64,000 nucleotides of DNA from Enhygromyxa salina (GCF_002994635.1 NZ_PVNL01000051.1:171426-235425); one strand, 5' to 3'; positions 39,347 through 49,099 are shown, numbered from the stretch's first letter. Notes: generated from the letters alone by a model not told the origin. Translations and numbers: made by a program.

Positions 39347-40939
39347 GTGACGGGCTCACGCGACTGCGTGCTGGCGATCGATCTGGGCACCTCGGGCCCC
39401 AAGGTCGCCGTCGTGACCCTCGACGCGGAGGTCGTGGGCTGGCAGACGCGGCCGGTCCAGCTGTCGCTGCTCGCGGGCGGCGGCGCCGAGCAAGATCCGG
39501 CCGACTGGTGGCGGGCGATCAGCGAGGCGGCGACCGCGGTGCTCGAGCAGACCGGCGCGGCCGGGCGGATCGTCGCGGTCGCCGTGACCTGCCACTGGTG
39601 TGGAACCGTGGCCGTCGACGGCGAGGGCGCGCCGCTGCGGCCGGCGATCATCTGGCTGGACTCGCGCGGGTCCCGATATGTGCCGGAGATCTGCGACGGC
39701 CTGATCCGCGTCGAGGGCTACGGGGTTCGAAAGCTGGCCAAGTGGGTTCGGCTGACCGGCGGGGTCCCCAGCCTCGCGGGCAAGGAGCCGGTCGCGCACA
39801 TGCTGTGGCTTCGCCACAACGAGCCCGAGCTCTACGCCAAGGCCGCCATGTTCCTCGAGCCCAAGGACTGGCTCAACTTCAAGCTCACCGGGGTGTTCGC
39901 GGCCACGCATGACTCGATCACCGCTCACTGGGTGACCGACAACCGCGAGATCGACGAGATCCGCTACGACCCCGAGCTGCTCGACTGGATCGGGGTCCCG
40001 CGGGCCAAGCTGCCAGATCTGTGCGGCGCGACCGAGGTCATCGGCACGCTCACCGAATCAGCCGCGGCCGCGCTCGGGCTCGGTGCGGTCGGGGCCGACG
40101 GCATCCAGGTGATCGGCGGGACCCCAGACGTACAGTCGGCCGCGGTTGGATCCGGCGCCGTCGACGATCGTCACGCGCACATCTACGTCGGGACCTCGTC
40201 GTGGGCGACCTGCCACGTCCGCTACAAGAAGACCGACGTGCTCCACAACATGGCCTCGCTGCCCTCGCCGCTGCCGGGCCGCTACTTCGTCGCGGCCGCG
40301 CAAGAGAGCGCGGGGGTGTGCCTCGAGTACCTGCGCGATCACTTCTTGTTCGCCGACGACGCGCTCGGGACCGGCCCGGCGCCCGAAGATTTTTGGCAGC
40401 GGCTCGAGCAGGTCGGCCAGACCGCGCCGGCTGGCAGCGGCGGGCTGATCTTCACGCCCTGGCTGTACGGCGAGCGCTGCCCCGTCGCCGATGACACCCT
40501 GCGCGCGGGCTTTCACAACATGTCGCTGCGGACCGGTCGCGCCGAGCTGATCCGCTCGATCTACGAGGGCGTCGCGTTCAACACCAAGTGGCTGCTGAAG
40601 TACCTCGAGCGATTTGTCGGCGCGCGCTGTGATCCGATCCGGTTCATCGGCGGCGGCGCGATGTCGCAGCTGTGGTGTCAGGTCATGGCTGACGTGCTCG
40701 AGCGCGAGATCCACCAGGTCGTCGAGCCGCGGGCCTGCAACGCGCGGGGGGTCGCGCTGCTGGCCTCGATCGGGCTTGGGCACCTGCAGGTCGAGGACAT
40801 CCCCAGCCGCGTCGGCGTGGCGAGCTCGTTCACGCCCAACCCCGAGCACCGCGAGATCCTCGATCGGCAGTTCGCGGCGTACCTGCAGATCTACGCCAAG
40901 AACGCCCCGATCCACCGCAGCCTCAACCGCCGGGCGTGA
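39347..40939 (+). CDS. FGGY-family carbohydrate kinase (xylulokinase-like)
   Basis: 530 aa from the GTG at 39347; an in-frame GTG at 39311 is possible. N-terminal phosphate-1 motif LAIDLGTSGPKVAVV, metal-binding region WLDSRG, and second-lobe motifs GGTPDVQSAAVGSGAV, LYGERCPV and IRFIGGGAMSQLWCQVMADVL, where FGGY kinases have IxxxGGGAxSxxWxQ. The sugar substrate cannot be read. Its 3' end overlaps the convergent YedK gene by 17 bp. Confidence 0.9.
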   Translation: MTGSRDCVLAIDLGTSGPKVAVVTLDAEVVGWQTRPVQLSLLAGGGAEQDPADWWRAISEAATAVLEQTGAAGRIVAVAVTCHWCGTVAVDGEGAPLRPAIIWLDSRGSRYVPEICDGLIRVEGYGVRKLAKWVRLTGGVPSLAGKEPVAHMLWLRHNEPELYAKAAMFLEPKDWLNFKLTGVFAATHDSITAHWVTDNREIDEIRYDPELLDWIGVPRAKLPDLCGATEVIGTLTESAAAALGLGAVGADGIQVIGGTPDVQSAAVGSGAVDDRHAHIYVGTSSWATCHVRYKKTDVLHNMASLPSPLPGRYFVAAAQESAGVCLEYLRDHFLFADDALGTGPAPEDFWQRLEQVGQTAPAGSGGLIFTPWLYGERCPVADDTLRAGFHNMSLRTGRAELIRSIYEGVAFNTKWLLKYLERFVGARCDPIRFIGGGAMSQLWCQVMADVLEREIHQVVEPRACNARGVALLASIGLGHLQVEDIPSRVGVASSFTPNPEHREILDRQFAAYLQIYAKNAPIHRSLNRRA

Positions 40940-41600
40940 GCTCGGGCAGCGGCTCGATCGGTTGGTCGTGCGCGACCGAGTTGAAGCTCGGTGACACGCG
41001 CATCGACGCCAGGGCGACCTCGCTGCTGCGCAGCAGCGCGTGCGCGCGACGCTGATCGCCACCGAGCCAGTCGGCGACCTCGTCAGCCTCGAGGATCGCG
41101 GGCATCCGCGCGTGGATCCACTGTAGCTGCGGGGCGGCCGGGACCGTGATGATCGAGAACCCCTCGGGCCCGAGCACGGCCGCGAACAGCAGCGCCTTGT
41201 CGTCACGTCGGTGAAACCACCACGGCAGCCGCTGGCTGTCGCGGCGCGCCCACTCGAAGAACCCATCCGCCGGGATCAAGCAGCGCCCGGTCGCGAACGG
41301 GCCGCGAAACAGCGGCTGGCCCATCACCGTCTCGGCCCGGGCGTTGATCACCAGCTTGCCACGCTTGCCCGCCCGCTCGGGGCCGCGCAGCCCCCAGCTG
41401 CCGCGATCGAGGATCGGTCGGCCCGCTCGCCCGCGCACGATGAAGTGATCCTGACCCGGCCCAATGTTGTAGCGCGGCCGGTACTCGGACTGCGCGAGCC
41501 ACTGCGAGAGGCCGTCCGCCTCGAAGCCCGGGACCGCGTCGGCGAGCAGCAGCGCCGCGGCCCGGTGGTTGGGCGCGCTGAGGCTCATGCGACCGCACAT
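40923..41600 (-). CDS. SOS response-associated peptidase, HMCES/YedK family
   Basis: 225 aa. It begins MCGRMSLSA; after Met removal Cys2 is the residue that forms the thiazolidine crosslink with abasic sites in single-stranded DNA. Other family residues are present: YNIGPGQ, NARAETV, the active-site Glu in DGFFEWARR and the His of WIHARMP. Length is normal. The role is protection of abasic DNA at replication forks. It is convergent with the kinase gene and lies 10 bp upstream of the pilT-like gene. Confidence 0.93.
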   Translation of the reverse strand: MCGRMSLSAPNHRAAALLLADAVPGFEADGLSQWLAQSEYRPRYNIGPGQDHFIVRGRAGRPILDRGSWGLRGPERAGKRGKLVINARAETVMGQPLFRGPFATGRCLIPADGFFEWARRDSQRLPWWFHRRDDKALLFAAVLGPEGFSIITVPAAPQLQWIHARMPAILEADEVADWLGGDQRRAHALLRSSEVALASMRVSPSFNSVAHDQPIEPLPELTPGG

Positions 41601-41610
41601 GCGCCGCTCC

Positions 41611-42711
41611 TCACTCGATCGGCATGTCGAGCTGGCTGCTGACGTGCGGTTGCTTGGCGAAGGTCGCCTTGTCGAGCGCCTTGTCGAGGCCGTCTTGCGC
41701 GGTGATCGTGCCCTCGCGGACCAGCCGATCGAGGGTCGCGTCCATGCCTTGCATGCCGTCGCGGGCCCCTGCTTGAATGATGCTGTCGATCATCGAGGTG
41801 CGGTTCTCTCGGATGCAGGTCGAGACCGCGTTGGTGCCGATCAAGATCTCGTGGGCGGCGATCCGACCGCTGCCGTCGGCGCGCTTGAGCAGCTGCTGGG
41901 CGACGATGCCCGCGAGCGACTCGCCGAGCATCCCGCGGATCGCCGGCTGCTGCCCGGCCGGGAACACGTTGATGAAGCGATCGATCGTCGCGGCGGCCGA
42001 GTTGGTGTGGACCGTAGCGAAGATCAACACGCCGTAGCTGGCCAGCTGCAAGGCCAGGCGCATCGTCTCGGGCCCACGCAGCTCGCCGACCAGGATCACG
42101 TCGGCGTTCTCGCGGCCGGCCGAGCGGATCGCGTCGGCGAAGCTCGGTGAGTCCGAGCCGACCTCGCGGTGGGTGATCAGGCAATTGACCGGCTGATGCA
42201 CGAACTCGACCGGATCTTCGATCGTGAGGATGTGGCCGGCCCGCTCATGGTTGATCCACGAGATCATCGCGGCCAGGGTCGTGCTCTTGCCGCTGCCGGT
42301 CGGCCCGGTGACCATCACCAGCCCCGATCGTCGCTTGGCGAGCTCGAGCACCTGGGTGGGCAGGCCGAGCTGCTCGGCGCTGAGGATCTTCGAGGGGATG
42401 GTCCGAAACACCGCCCCGGGGCCGGTGTGCTTGTACAGATAGTTGCAGCGAAACCGGGCCCGGACCTCCGCGCCCGGCCCCGGCAGCGAGTACGCAAAGT
42501 CGAGATCGCGCTCTTTGTGGAAGCGCGCGCGGGTCGGCTCGTCGAGCAGCTCGTCGAGCAGCCTGTGCATGGTCGGCGCGTCGATCGGCTGGTGGCCGTG
42601 GGGCACGAGGTCGCCCTTGAGCCGCAGCATCGGTGGGTAGCCCACGCTCAGGTGCAGATCCGAAGCGCCAGTGTCGAGCATGACGCCAAAGTAGCTGTCG
42701 AGGGCTGGCAT
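41611..42711 (-). CDS. PilT-like twitching/retraction ATPase
   Basis: 366 aa. The N-terminal PAS-like region carries the family signature ASDLHLSVGYPPMLR. The motor domain has Walker A GPTGSGKS, Asp box IEDPVEFVH, Walker B DVILVGELRGPET and the His box TVHTNSAAATIDRF, all intact. PilT hexamers retract type IV pili, which powers S-motility in myxobacteria. The C-terminal AIRNLIRE motif is modified to CIRENRTSM. A second, more divergent PilT-like gene ends three bases upstream, so the pair is probably one unit. Confidence 0.88.
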   Translation of the reverse strand: MPALDSYFGVMLDTGASDLHLSVGYPPMLRLKGDLVPHGHQPIDAPTMHRLLDELLDEPTRARFHKERDLDFAYSLPGPGAEVRARFRCNYLYKHTGPGAVFRTIPSKILSAEQLGLPTQVLELAKRRSGLVMVTGPTGSGKSTTLAAMISWINHERAGHILTIEDPVEFVHQPVNCLITHREVGSDSPSFADAIRSAGRENADVILVGELRGPETMRLALQLASYGVLIFATVHTNSAAATIDRFINVFPAGQQPAIRGMLGESLAGIVAQQLLKRADGSGRIAAHEILIGTNAVSTCIRENRTSMIDSIIQAGARDGMQGMDATLDRLVREGTITAQDGLDKALDKATFAKQPHVSSQLDMPIE

Positions 42712-42714
42712 GCG

Positions 42715-44514
42715 CTATCCGTCCTCCTTGCGACCGCGACCGAACATGTTGCGCATCGCTCCCAGCGCCGCCTTGCCAATGTCTGGGCCGGCGGCCTCTG
42801 GGGTGGCGGCTGGCTTGACGCCGCCGGGGTTGATCGCGCGCGGATCGTCGGCGTGCCTGCGCGCGGTCTCCTCCGTAATCACGCCCTGCGCGAGCAGCTC
42901 GTTGAGCGAGGTCTCGGCGCTGATCATCCCGTAGTTGCGCCCGCGCTGCAGCAGGCTGGACATCTGGAACAGCTTGTTCTCGCGGATCAGGCTCCACAGC
43001 GGGACGTTGCCCGTGATCAGCTCGGCGGCGGCGACCAGCTTCGAGCGGTCCGCGGTCGGGACCAGGCGCTGCGAGACCACGACCTTGAGCGCGCCCGCCA
43101 GCGTCGAGCGGACCTGGGCCTGGTCCTCCGGCGGGAACATGTCGATCAGCCGCTCGATCGTCTTGGCGCCCGAGGGGGTGCTCATGCTCGCAATGACCAG
43201 GTGCCCGGTCTCGGCCGCCTGCAGCGCCATCTCGACGGTCTCGCGATCGCGCAGCTCGCCAATGATGATCACGTCGGGGTCTTCACGCAGCGCCCCCTTG
43301 AGCGCGTGGTGAAAGCTCTGGGTGTGGAGCCCGACCTGTCGCTGGCTGATCACGGCCTTGCGGATTGGGTGCACGACCTCGATCGGATCCTCGACCGTGA
43401 TGATGTGGTGCGGCTTGGTGCGGTTGACCAGATCCACGAGCGCCGACATCGTCGTGGTCTTGCCTTGCCCGCTGGGACCCGAGACCACCGCCAGGCCCTG
43501 ATGGTGCTGGGCGACCTTGTGCAGCTCGATCGGCAGGCCGAGCGCGTCGAGGCTGGGCGGGCGCAGCACGATCAGCCGAAAGCAGCCCTTGAGCCCGGAC
43601 TGGCCCTTGGCAAAGTTGACTCGCAGGCGACCGGTGTTGGGCAGCTCGACGGCGAAGTCCGTGTAGCCAAGCTCATGCAGCTGGGCGGCAGCAAGCTCGC
43701 CAGCTTGCTCGAGCAGCGACATCAGCATGCGCTCGACGTTGGCGGCATCGAGCACCGGACCGACCGGCTCGAGCTCGGCCAGCCGACGCAGGCGCGCGGG
43801 CTGGCCTCCGATCACGTGGACGTCGGTGCAGCCGCTCTCACGAGCCTCGCGCAGCAACGCACGGATCCGGGCTTCGGGTCCGCCTTTGTCCCACGTGCAT
43901 CGGGGCGGGCGGGTCGTGAAGTCGACGCCGCCGGGACCGGACGAGGGACCAGACGAGGACCCAGACGACGGGCTCGCCTGGGTGCGCGGGCTGTGACGAA
44001 CGGACGACGACGGCGTAGTCGCGGGGGCCGATCCCCGCATGGCGTCGATCGACGCCACCGCGTTGGCGATGAGCGCCTCCGTCGGCGACGGGGTCGGGGA
44101 TGGGGTTGCGGATGGCCTCGGAGTTGGCTTGGGAGCTGGCTTGGGAGTTGGCCTCGGGGTTGGCCTGGGCGCAGCCGCGGGCGCGGGATCGGGTGTGACG
44201 CGGCGCGGCGCTTGGGGAGCTTGGACCACGCGCACCTGCAGCTGGTCAGCACGGCGCGCGATTCGGACCACATAGTCGACGCTGTTGCTCGACGCCGCCT
44301 GCTCCTTGCCGCCCGTGTCCTCGCGCGGGACCAGGGGACCCCAGCCGACGCCCTCGAGCAGGGTGACGATGTGCTCGCTACCCAGCGCCGTCTTGGTGAC
44401 GGGGTGCAGCTGGCCCGAGCTGAGCTTGAGCGCCGCGACCTTGTCGGTCTGGAGTACGAACTCCGTGACATCGTCACGTTGGAGGTACCGCAGGTAGCGA
44501 TCGAGATCAGCCAC
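42715..44514 (-). CDS. Divergent PilT-like ATPase with N-terminal extension
   Basis: 599 aa from the GTG at 44514. Residues 1 to about 115 form a separate domain that opens with the segment DLDRYLRYLQRDDVTEFVLQ. A Pro-rich (PTPRPTPKPAPKP) and Ser-rich linker follows to about 215. The C-terminal 380 residues are a PilT/GspE-type motor: CTDVHVIGGQPARLR, Walker A GPSGQGKT, Asp box VEDPIEVVH and Walker B DVIIIGELRDRET. The His box reads ASMSTPSGAKT, so its His is missing, while LIREN near the C-terminus keeps the retraction motif. It may be a regulatory or accessory motor beside the canonical pilT-like gene. Confidence 0.82.
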   Translation of the reverse strand: MADLDRYLRYLQRDDVTEFVLQTDKVAALKLSSGQLHPVTKTALGSEHIVTLLEGVGWGPLVPREDTGGKEQAASSNSVDYVVRIARRADQLQVRVVQAPQAPRRVTPDPAPAAAPRPTPRPTPKPAPKPTPRPSATPSPTPSPTEALIANAVASIDAMRGSAPATTPSSSVRHSPRTQASPSSGSSSGPSSGPGGVDFTTRPPRCTWDKGGPEARIRALLREARESGCTDVHVIGGQPARLRRLAELEPVGPVLDAANVERMLMSLLEQAGELAAAQLHELGYTDFAVELPNTGRLRVNFAKGQSGLKGCFRLIVLRPPSLDALGLPIELHKVAQHHQGLAVVSGPSGQGKTTTMSALVDLVNRTKPHHIITVEDPIEVVHPIRKAVISQRQVGLHTQSFHHALKGALREDPDVIIIGELRDRETVEMALQAAETGHLVIASMSTPSGAKTIERLIDMFPPEDQAQVRSTLAGALKVVVSQRLVPTADRSKLVAAAELITGNVPLWSLIRENKLFQMSSLLQRGRNYGMISAETSLNELLAQGVITEETARRHADDPRAINPGGVKPAATPEAAGPDIGKAALGAMRNMFGRGRKEDG

Positions 44515-44570
44515 GGGCCCGCAGCATATCGTGGTTGCGGCCGCTTGGTCGTCGCAAACCCGCGCGCCGA

Positions 44571-45578
44571 CTACTCGTCGTTCGGGTCGCCAGCGGGGGC
44601 CGGGATCAGCAGGCTCGCGAGCACGGAGACGACCAGCACGACGGCGACCAGCCCCAGCGACAGCCCGATCGGCACCTCGAACGGGTCGAGCCAGGCCTGA
44701 TGCGCGACCCCGAGCGCGTACAGCCCCATGCCGCCGATCCCCTCTGCGAGCACCATCTTCACGCCGATGAACGCGAGCACGATCCCGAGCCCGTAGGGCA
44801 GGAAGCGGAACCGATCGATCACGTTCTCGAGCAGGAAGAACATCGCCCGCAGGCCCAGGACCGCGCACACGTTGCTCGTGAACACGATGAAGGGGTCGCG
44901 CGAGATGCCGAAGATCGCCGGGATCGAGTCCAGCGCGAAGATCACGTCGGCGGTCTCGATCATCAAGAGGCACACGAACAGCGTCGTCACGAACCACTTG
45001 CCGTTGTTCTTGACGAAGAATTTGGGGCCCTCGAAGTCCCTGGTGACCCGCAGCCACTGCTCGGCCTTGCGCTTGACCCAGGAGTCGCCGGCGCCCTCGT
45101 CGGGCTCGCCGTCGCCGGAGATCAGCAGCTTGAGGCCGGTGTAGATCAAGAACCCGCCGAACAGGTACAGCGACCAGGTGAACATCTCGATCAGGCCGAG
45201 GCCGACCAAGATGAACGCCGCGCGCAGGATCAGCGCGCCCAGAATGCCCGCGAACAACACCCGATGCAGGTGGTCGCGGGGGACCTTCATGTAGCGGAAG
45301 ATGACGATGAAGACGAAGATGTTGTCGACGCTCAGCGACTTCTCGATCACGTAGGCCGACAGCCACTCGAGCGCGTGCTTGCTGTCGAAGTGCCACCAGA
45401 TGAAGCCGCAAAAGCACAGCGACAGCGTGACCCAGACACACGACCAGATCAGGGCCTCCCGCGAGGACACCTGGTGGGTGTCGCTGTGGAAGACCCCGAG
45501 ATCGAGGGCGAGCATGAACAGGACGCCGACTAGGAAGGCGCCCCAGAGCAGAGGTGATCCGACGCTTTCAAAGCCCAA
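44571..45578 (-). CDS. TerC/Alx-family membrane protein
   Basis: 335 aa with about nine membrane segments. Family motifs are clear: WGAFLVGVLFMLALDLGVFH, EKSLSVDNIFVF and TADVIFALDSIPAIFGIS, whose acidic residues inside the membrane form the presumed metal site. TerC/Alx proteins export Mn2+, in E. coli partly to metallate exported enzymes and to prevent Mn toxicity. No yybP-ykoY (mntP) riboswitch was recognised upstream. Confidence 0.92.
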   Translation of the reverse strand: MGFESVGSPLLWGAFLVGVLFMLALDLGVFHSDTHQVSSREALIWSCVWVTLSLCFCGFIWWHFDSKHALEWLSAYVIEKSLSVDNIFVFIVIFRYMKVPRDHLHRVLFAGILGALILRAAFILVGLGLIEMFTWSLYLFGGFLIYTGLKLLISGDGEPDEGAGDSWVKRKAEQWLRVTRDFEGPKFFVKNNGKWFVTTLFVCLLMIETADVIFALDSIPAIFGISRDPFIVFTSNVCAVLGLRAMFFLLENVIDRFRFLPYGLGIVLAFIGVKMVLAEGIGGMGLYALGVAHQAWLDPFEVPIGLSLGLVAVVLVVSVLASLLIPAPAGDPNDE

Positions 45579-45661
45579 GTGGTGAAGTCCTGAGACGCGT
45601 GGGGGATGCCGGACGCCGAATGCCTGAGATCTGTGGAACCGTGGGACCCCGAGTCGGCCGG

Positions 45662-46168
45662 CTACTCGAGCCGCTTCAGATCGTCACCGACCTTGACCTT
45701 CGCGGTGATCGAGCGCGGCTTGGACTCGTCGTGATAGTCGAATTCTACCAAGGTGCCACCGAATTCGACATAGGCGTTCGCGCTCAGCGGCTTGCCAACC
45801 TCGCGGCTGGTGAACAGGTGGTACTTCAACTCGATGTCGAACAGGATCGTACCGGCGTCGCAGGTCAGCTCGTAGTCACCCCAGGCCGAGTGCTCGAGGT
45901 CGCCGGTGCCCGCGCCGCTCTGGCACTTCGCTTGACCCTTGAACGTGCCGTCCGCCTGCAGCGCCGTGATGTGAGCGTCGCGCTCATCGCCGTCGGTGAG
46001 CGTGAGCGCGTCGATCCCCGCCTTGTTGAAGGTCAGCCCTTCGGTCTCGACCGGGTCGTAGCTCTTGGGTGGTTTCATCCACTCCACGTCAGGGTGATCT
46101 TTGGGCAGGCAGGCCGCGAGCCCGAAGGCGACGGCCGCGGTCAGCACCAGAGCACTGGTCGCTCGCAT
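45662..46168 (-). CDS. Hypothetical lipoprotein
   Basis: 168 aa from ATG 46168. Signal peptide with lipobox LAAC near residue 20. The mature part has one conserved-looking Cys pair (KCQSG and ELTCDAG) and alternating strands (GTILFDIELKYHLFTS, AYVEFGGTLVEFDYHD), suggesting a small periplasmic beta protein. No family recognised. Confidence 0.6.
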   Translation of the reverse strand: MRATSALVLTAAVAFGLAACLPKDHPDVEWMKPPKSYDPVETEGLTFNKAGIDALTLTDGDERDAHITALQADGTFKGQAKCQSGAGTGDLEHSAWGDYELTCDAGTILFDIELKYHLFTSREVGKPLSANAYVEFGGTLVEFDYHDESKPRSITAKVKVGDDLKRLE

Positions 46169-46228
46169 GGGCGGCACCCTATCACGGGTCGCGAACCGGC
46201 GCGATCGAGCCAGACCCGAGCGGGGTCC

Positions 46229-46250
46229 GCATGATCATGCATGATCATGC
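46229..46250. repeat. 22-bp perfect palindrome
   Basis: Two copies of the 12-base palindrome GCATGATCATGC overlap by two bases and make one perfect 22-bp palindrome. It covers the stop codon of the CinA-like gene (46245-46247) and lies 60 bp upstream of the lipoprotein start at 46168. Candidates are a regulator-binding site for the lipoprotein gene or a selfish palindromic element. Confidence 0.8.
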
Positions 46251-47072
46251 AGGATCGGAGCTCGGCGGCTCCGCGAGCAGATCCGCGGGGTCGAGGGCCA
46301 GCGCGAGCGCGTCGCGGGCCGCCTGGGCTCGGGCCGCGTCGCTGCCCTCGAAGGTCACCTTGACCAGGACCTGGAGCCGGCCGTTCTCATCGGGGTTCCA
46401 GCTGGGGTAGGAGCCGATCTCGATGTCGGGGAAGGCGGCGACGGTCGCGTCGAGCGAGGGCGCGAGCCGGCTCTCGTCCAGGCGGGTGTGGAGGGCGACC
46501 AGCGCCCAGTCTCGGCCGGGTGGGAGCTCGTCGGCGAGGCCCTCGAGCGCCTCGATCTTGGCCCGCAGCAGCGCGGGGATCCCGGGCAGGATGTACAGCC
46601 GCGCGTCGTGGGCCAGGGGCGGGTGGGGCTCGAACCGCTCGCCGCGGGCGAGGTCCAAGCGCATGACCGGCCAGCCAGGCAGCGCGCGCAGCTGGGTGCC
46701 GTTGGGCACATCGGCCATGCGCAGCGCGGTCTGGGTCGCCCGTTCCTTGTAGTGGTCGCGCAGCAGCGCCTCCATCTGGGGATCGCGGACCAAGGCCCGG
46801 TTCGTCGCTCGCGCGATCGCCTCCATCGTGACGTCGTCGTGGGTCGGGCCGACCCCGCCCGAGGTGAACACCAGCGGCACCTCCTGAAGCAGCCGCAGCA
46901 GCGCCGCGCCGATCGCCTCGTGCTCGTCGGGCACGACGGCGATCTCACGCACCGCCAGACCGCGTCGACGACACACCTGGGTCAGGTACCAGCCGTTCTC
47001 GTCGCGGATCTTGCCCGACAAGAGCTCGTTGCCGATCAGCAGGATCGCGGCCTTGGCTCGGCTGTCGGACAT
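46245..47072 (-). CDS. CinA-like molybdopterin-binding domain protein
   Basis: 275 aa. The MoaB/MogA-like core is clear: AILLIGNELLSGKIRDENG, FTSGGVGPTHDDVT and LYILPGIPALLRAKI. Full CinA adds a C-terminal nicotinamide-nucleotide deamidase domain, which is missing here, so this is a stand-alone N-terminal (ADP-ribose pyrophosphatase-like) form. The name competence/damage-inducible is historical; it probably acts in nucleotide clean-up. Divergent from carA across 53 bp. Confidence 0.85.
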   Translation of the reverse strand: MSDSRAKAAILLIGNELLSGKIRDENGWYLTQVCRRRGLAVREIAVVPDEHEAIGAALLRLLQEVPLVFTSGGVGPTHDDVTMEAIARATNRALVRDPQMEALLRDHYKERATQTALRMADVPNGTQLRALPGWPVMRLDLARGERFEPHPPLAHDARLYILPGIPALLRAKIEALEGLADELPPGRDWALVALHTRLDESRLAPSLDATVAAFPDIEIGSYPSWNPDENGRLQVLVKVTFEGSDAARAQAARDALALALDPADLLAEPPSSDPA

Positions 47073-47125
47073 GCGGCGCGATGGTAGCTGGTTTTGGCCC
47101 GTAGTCGGACTGTTGTGATCGTGAT

Positions 47126-48322
47126 ATGCGGTCGACCGTGAGCCGCTACTACGGTCCGGGGCTGCTGGTGCTGGCTGATGGTCGGGTGTTTCGTGGCCAG
47201 AGCTTTGGCGCCAAGGGCACGGTCGTCGCCGAGCTGGTGTTCAACACGGCGCTCTACGGCTACCAAGAGATCGTCAGCGATCCTTCTTACGCGGAGCAGA
47301 TCGTGTGCCTGACGGCGGTCGAGATCGGCAACGTCGGCACCAACCCCGACGACGACGAGTCCGAGCAGCCGGCCGCCCGCGGGCTGGTGATCCGCTCGCT
47401 GTCCCCGGTCGTGTCCAACTACCGGGCGACCACGAGTCTGCACGACTGGCTCGTGGGCCGGGGGGTTATCGGTCTCGCCGAGGTCGACACCCGCGCGTTG
47501 ACCCGGCACCTGCGCGACCACGGCTCGGTGATGGCGGCGCTGACGACCGATCCGGCCCACGTGACCGACGCGAGCCCCAGCTCGATCGCGAGCCTGCGCG
47601 AGCTCGCCGCTGGGGCGCCGCCGATGCAGGGTCGCAACCTGGTCGACGCGGTCACCACCGACCAGCCCTACACCTGGACCACGCCGAGCTGGGGCAAGCA
47701 GGCGCCCGCGCCGATCGACGCTCGGGTCGTCGCCTACGACTTCGGGATCAAGCGCAACATCCTGCGCAAGCTGCGGGATCGGGGCATCGAGACCACCGTC
47801 GTCCCGGCCTCGACGCCGATCGCCGAGGTGCTCGGGCGTGAGCCCGATGGCGTGTTCCTGTCCAACGGACCCGGCGATCCGGCCGCGGTCGAGCACGTGA
47901 TCGCCCAGCTGCGCGAGCTCGTGGGTGGCGCCGATGCCCGCAGGCGACAGCTGCCGATCTTCGGGATCTGCCTGGGCCATCAGCTGCTGTGTCTGGCCCT
48001 CGGCGGGCGCACCTACAAGCTCGAGTTTGGTCACCACGGCGGCAACCACCCCGTGCGTGACGAGCGGGACAAGTCCATCGCGATCACCTCGCAAAACCAT
48101 GGCTTCGCGGTCGACGTCGACAGCCTCGGCGACGGCGTGAAGCTGACCCACATCAACCTGTTCGACCGCACCGTGGCCGGCGTCGAGCTCGAGGGTCGTC
48201 CGGTGTTCGGCGTGCAGTACCACCCCGAGGCCTGCCCCGGTCCTCAGGACTCCGACGCGCTGTTTCAGCGGTTCGTCGACGCGGTCCGCGAGCACCGTCA
48301 GGCGTCGAGCGCGGGGGCCTAG
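47126..48322 (+). CDS. carA: Carbamoyl-phosphate synthase small subunit
   Basis: 398 aa. The glutaminase chain has the class I amidotransferase triad: Cys282 in GICLGHQ, and the His and Glu of [10 protein letters not shown]. The N-terminal CarA domain shows [38 protein letters not shown] and [10 protein letters not shown]. Product: ammonia from glutamine for carbamoyl-phosphate, leading to arginine and pyrimidines. carB is not in the window, so the two subunit genes are separated here. A hypothetical gene follows after 5 bp. Confidence 0.95.
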   Translation: MRSTVSRYYGPGLLVLADGRVFRGQSFGAKGTVVAELVFNTALYGYQEIVSDPSYAEQIVCLTAVEIGNVGTNPDDDESEQPAARGLVIRSLSPVVSNYRATTSLHDWLVGRGVIGLAEVDTRALTRHLRDHGSVMAALTTDPAHVTDASPSSIASLRELAAGAPPMQGRNLVDAVTTDQPYTWTTPSWGKQAPAPIDARVVAYDFGIKRNILRKLRDRGIETTVVPASTPIAEVLGREPDGVFLSNGPGDPAAVEHVIAQLRELVGGADARRRQLPIFGICLGHQLLCLALGGRTYKLEFGHHGGNHPVRDERDKSIAITSQNHGFAVDVDSLGDGVKLTHINLFDRTVAGVELEGRPVFGVQYHPEACPGPQDSDALFQRFVDAVREHRQASSAGA

Positions 48323-48327
48323 ACCCC

Positions 48328-49098
48328 GTGGGGTTCTGGCGATCGCTGCGACGGGTCCGGCCGGTGGTCCCCCGCCCGCGAGCGGAGCGGCAGCCCGATC
48401 CCGATCCGCCGCGCCGCGCCCCGGTCTTGGCTCGGGTCACGACCGAGCGCGTCAGCGCGGCTGGCGAGGCGATCGACGTGCTCGCGGCGGCGGCGTTCTC
48501 GACCGCGCGGGGCCGAGCTCGGGTCGCGCCGCTGCTCGATCGCTTCGATCGCGAGGTCGGCGTGCTCGGTCCCGACGATCCGGACTTCGAGCTGCTGCAG
48601 GTCACGCGGATGGACTGGGCGCTGTGCGACGTGCCAGCCACCCCCGACGCGGCGCCGGGAGACACCTGGGCATGGCGAACCCTGCGGGGGGAGGTCGCCG
48701 ATCACAGCTTTGTCCCGTCGCCGCTGCGCACCGCCGCGGCCCGGTCGATCGTCGGGCTGTTCGAGATCTACCCGGGCGAGCCAACCTGGGCCCGCGATCG
48801 AATCTCGGGGGTGGTCGTCCGCTTGCTCGACGCGGTCGGGCCGTTTGCGCCGGCCGAGCCGGACCAGCCGGCGGGGCTGTGGGAGCTGCGGCTGGTCCCG
48901 GATCAGGCGGGCGGCTTCTACGTCGCCCGCGCGCCGATCGACTACCCGATCGAGCTGCTCGACGCGCTCGAGCACGAGTTCCCGCGCCGGTTCGAGCCCA
49001 CGCCGTGGCCAGGATTGCAGGATCTTCGCCGCGCGCGGCTCCGGTATCTCCGCGCCGGCGGTCGCACGCCGATCAGCCGGATGCTGCGCTGGCGCTGA
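48328..49098 (+). CDS. Hypothetical protein downstream of carA
   Basis: 256 aa from a GTG five bases after carA, so probably cotranscribed. A basic N-terminus is followed by a mixed alpha/beta protein with motifs LLDRFDREVGVLGPDDPDF, WAWRTLRGEV and LFEIYPGEPTWARDRI. No membrane segments. No family recognised. It converges with the following lipoprotein gene. Confidence 0.65.
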   Translation: MGFWRSLRRVRPVVPRPRAERQPDPDPPRRAPVLARVTTERVSAAGEAIDVLAAAAFSTARGRARVAPLLDRFDREVGVLGPDDPDFELLQVTRMDWALCDVPATPDAAPGDTWAWRTLRGEVADHSFVPSPLRTAAARSIVGLFEIYPGEPTWARDRISGVVVRLLDAVGPFAPAEPDQPAGLWELRLVPDQAGGFYVARAPIDYPIELLDALEHEFPRRFEPTPWPGLQDLRRARLRYLRAGGRTPISRMLRWR

Positions 49099-49099
49099 G

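Noticed and set aside
42169..44700. 843-aa plus-strand frame opposite the two PilT-like genes
   Set aside because: Arg/Gly/Asp-rich noise; both minus-strand genes have intact Walker motifs.
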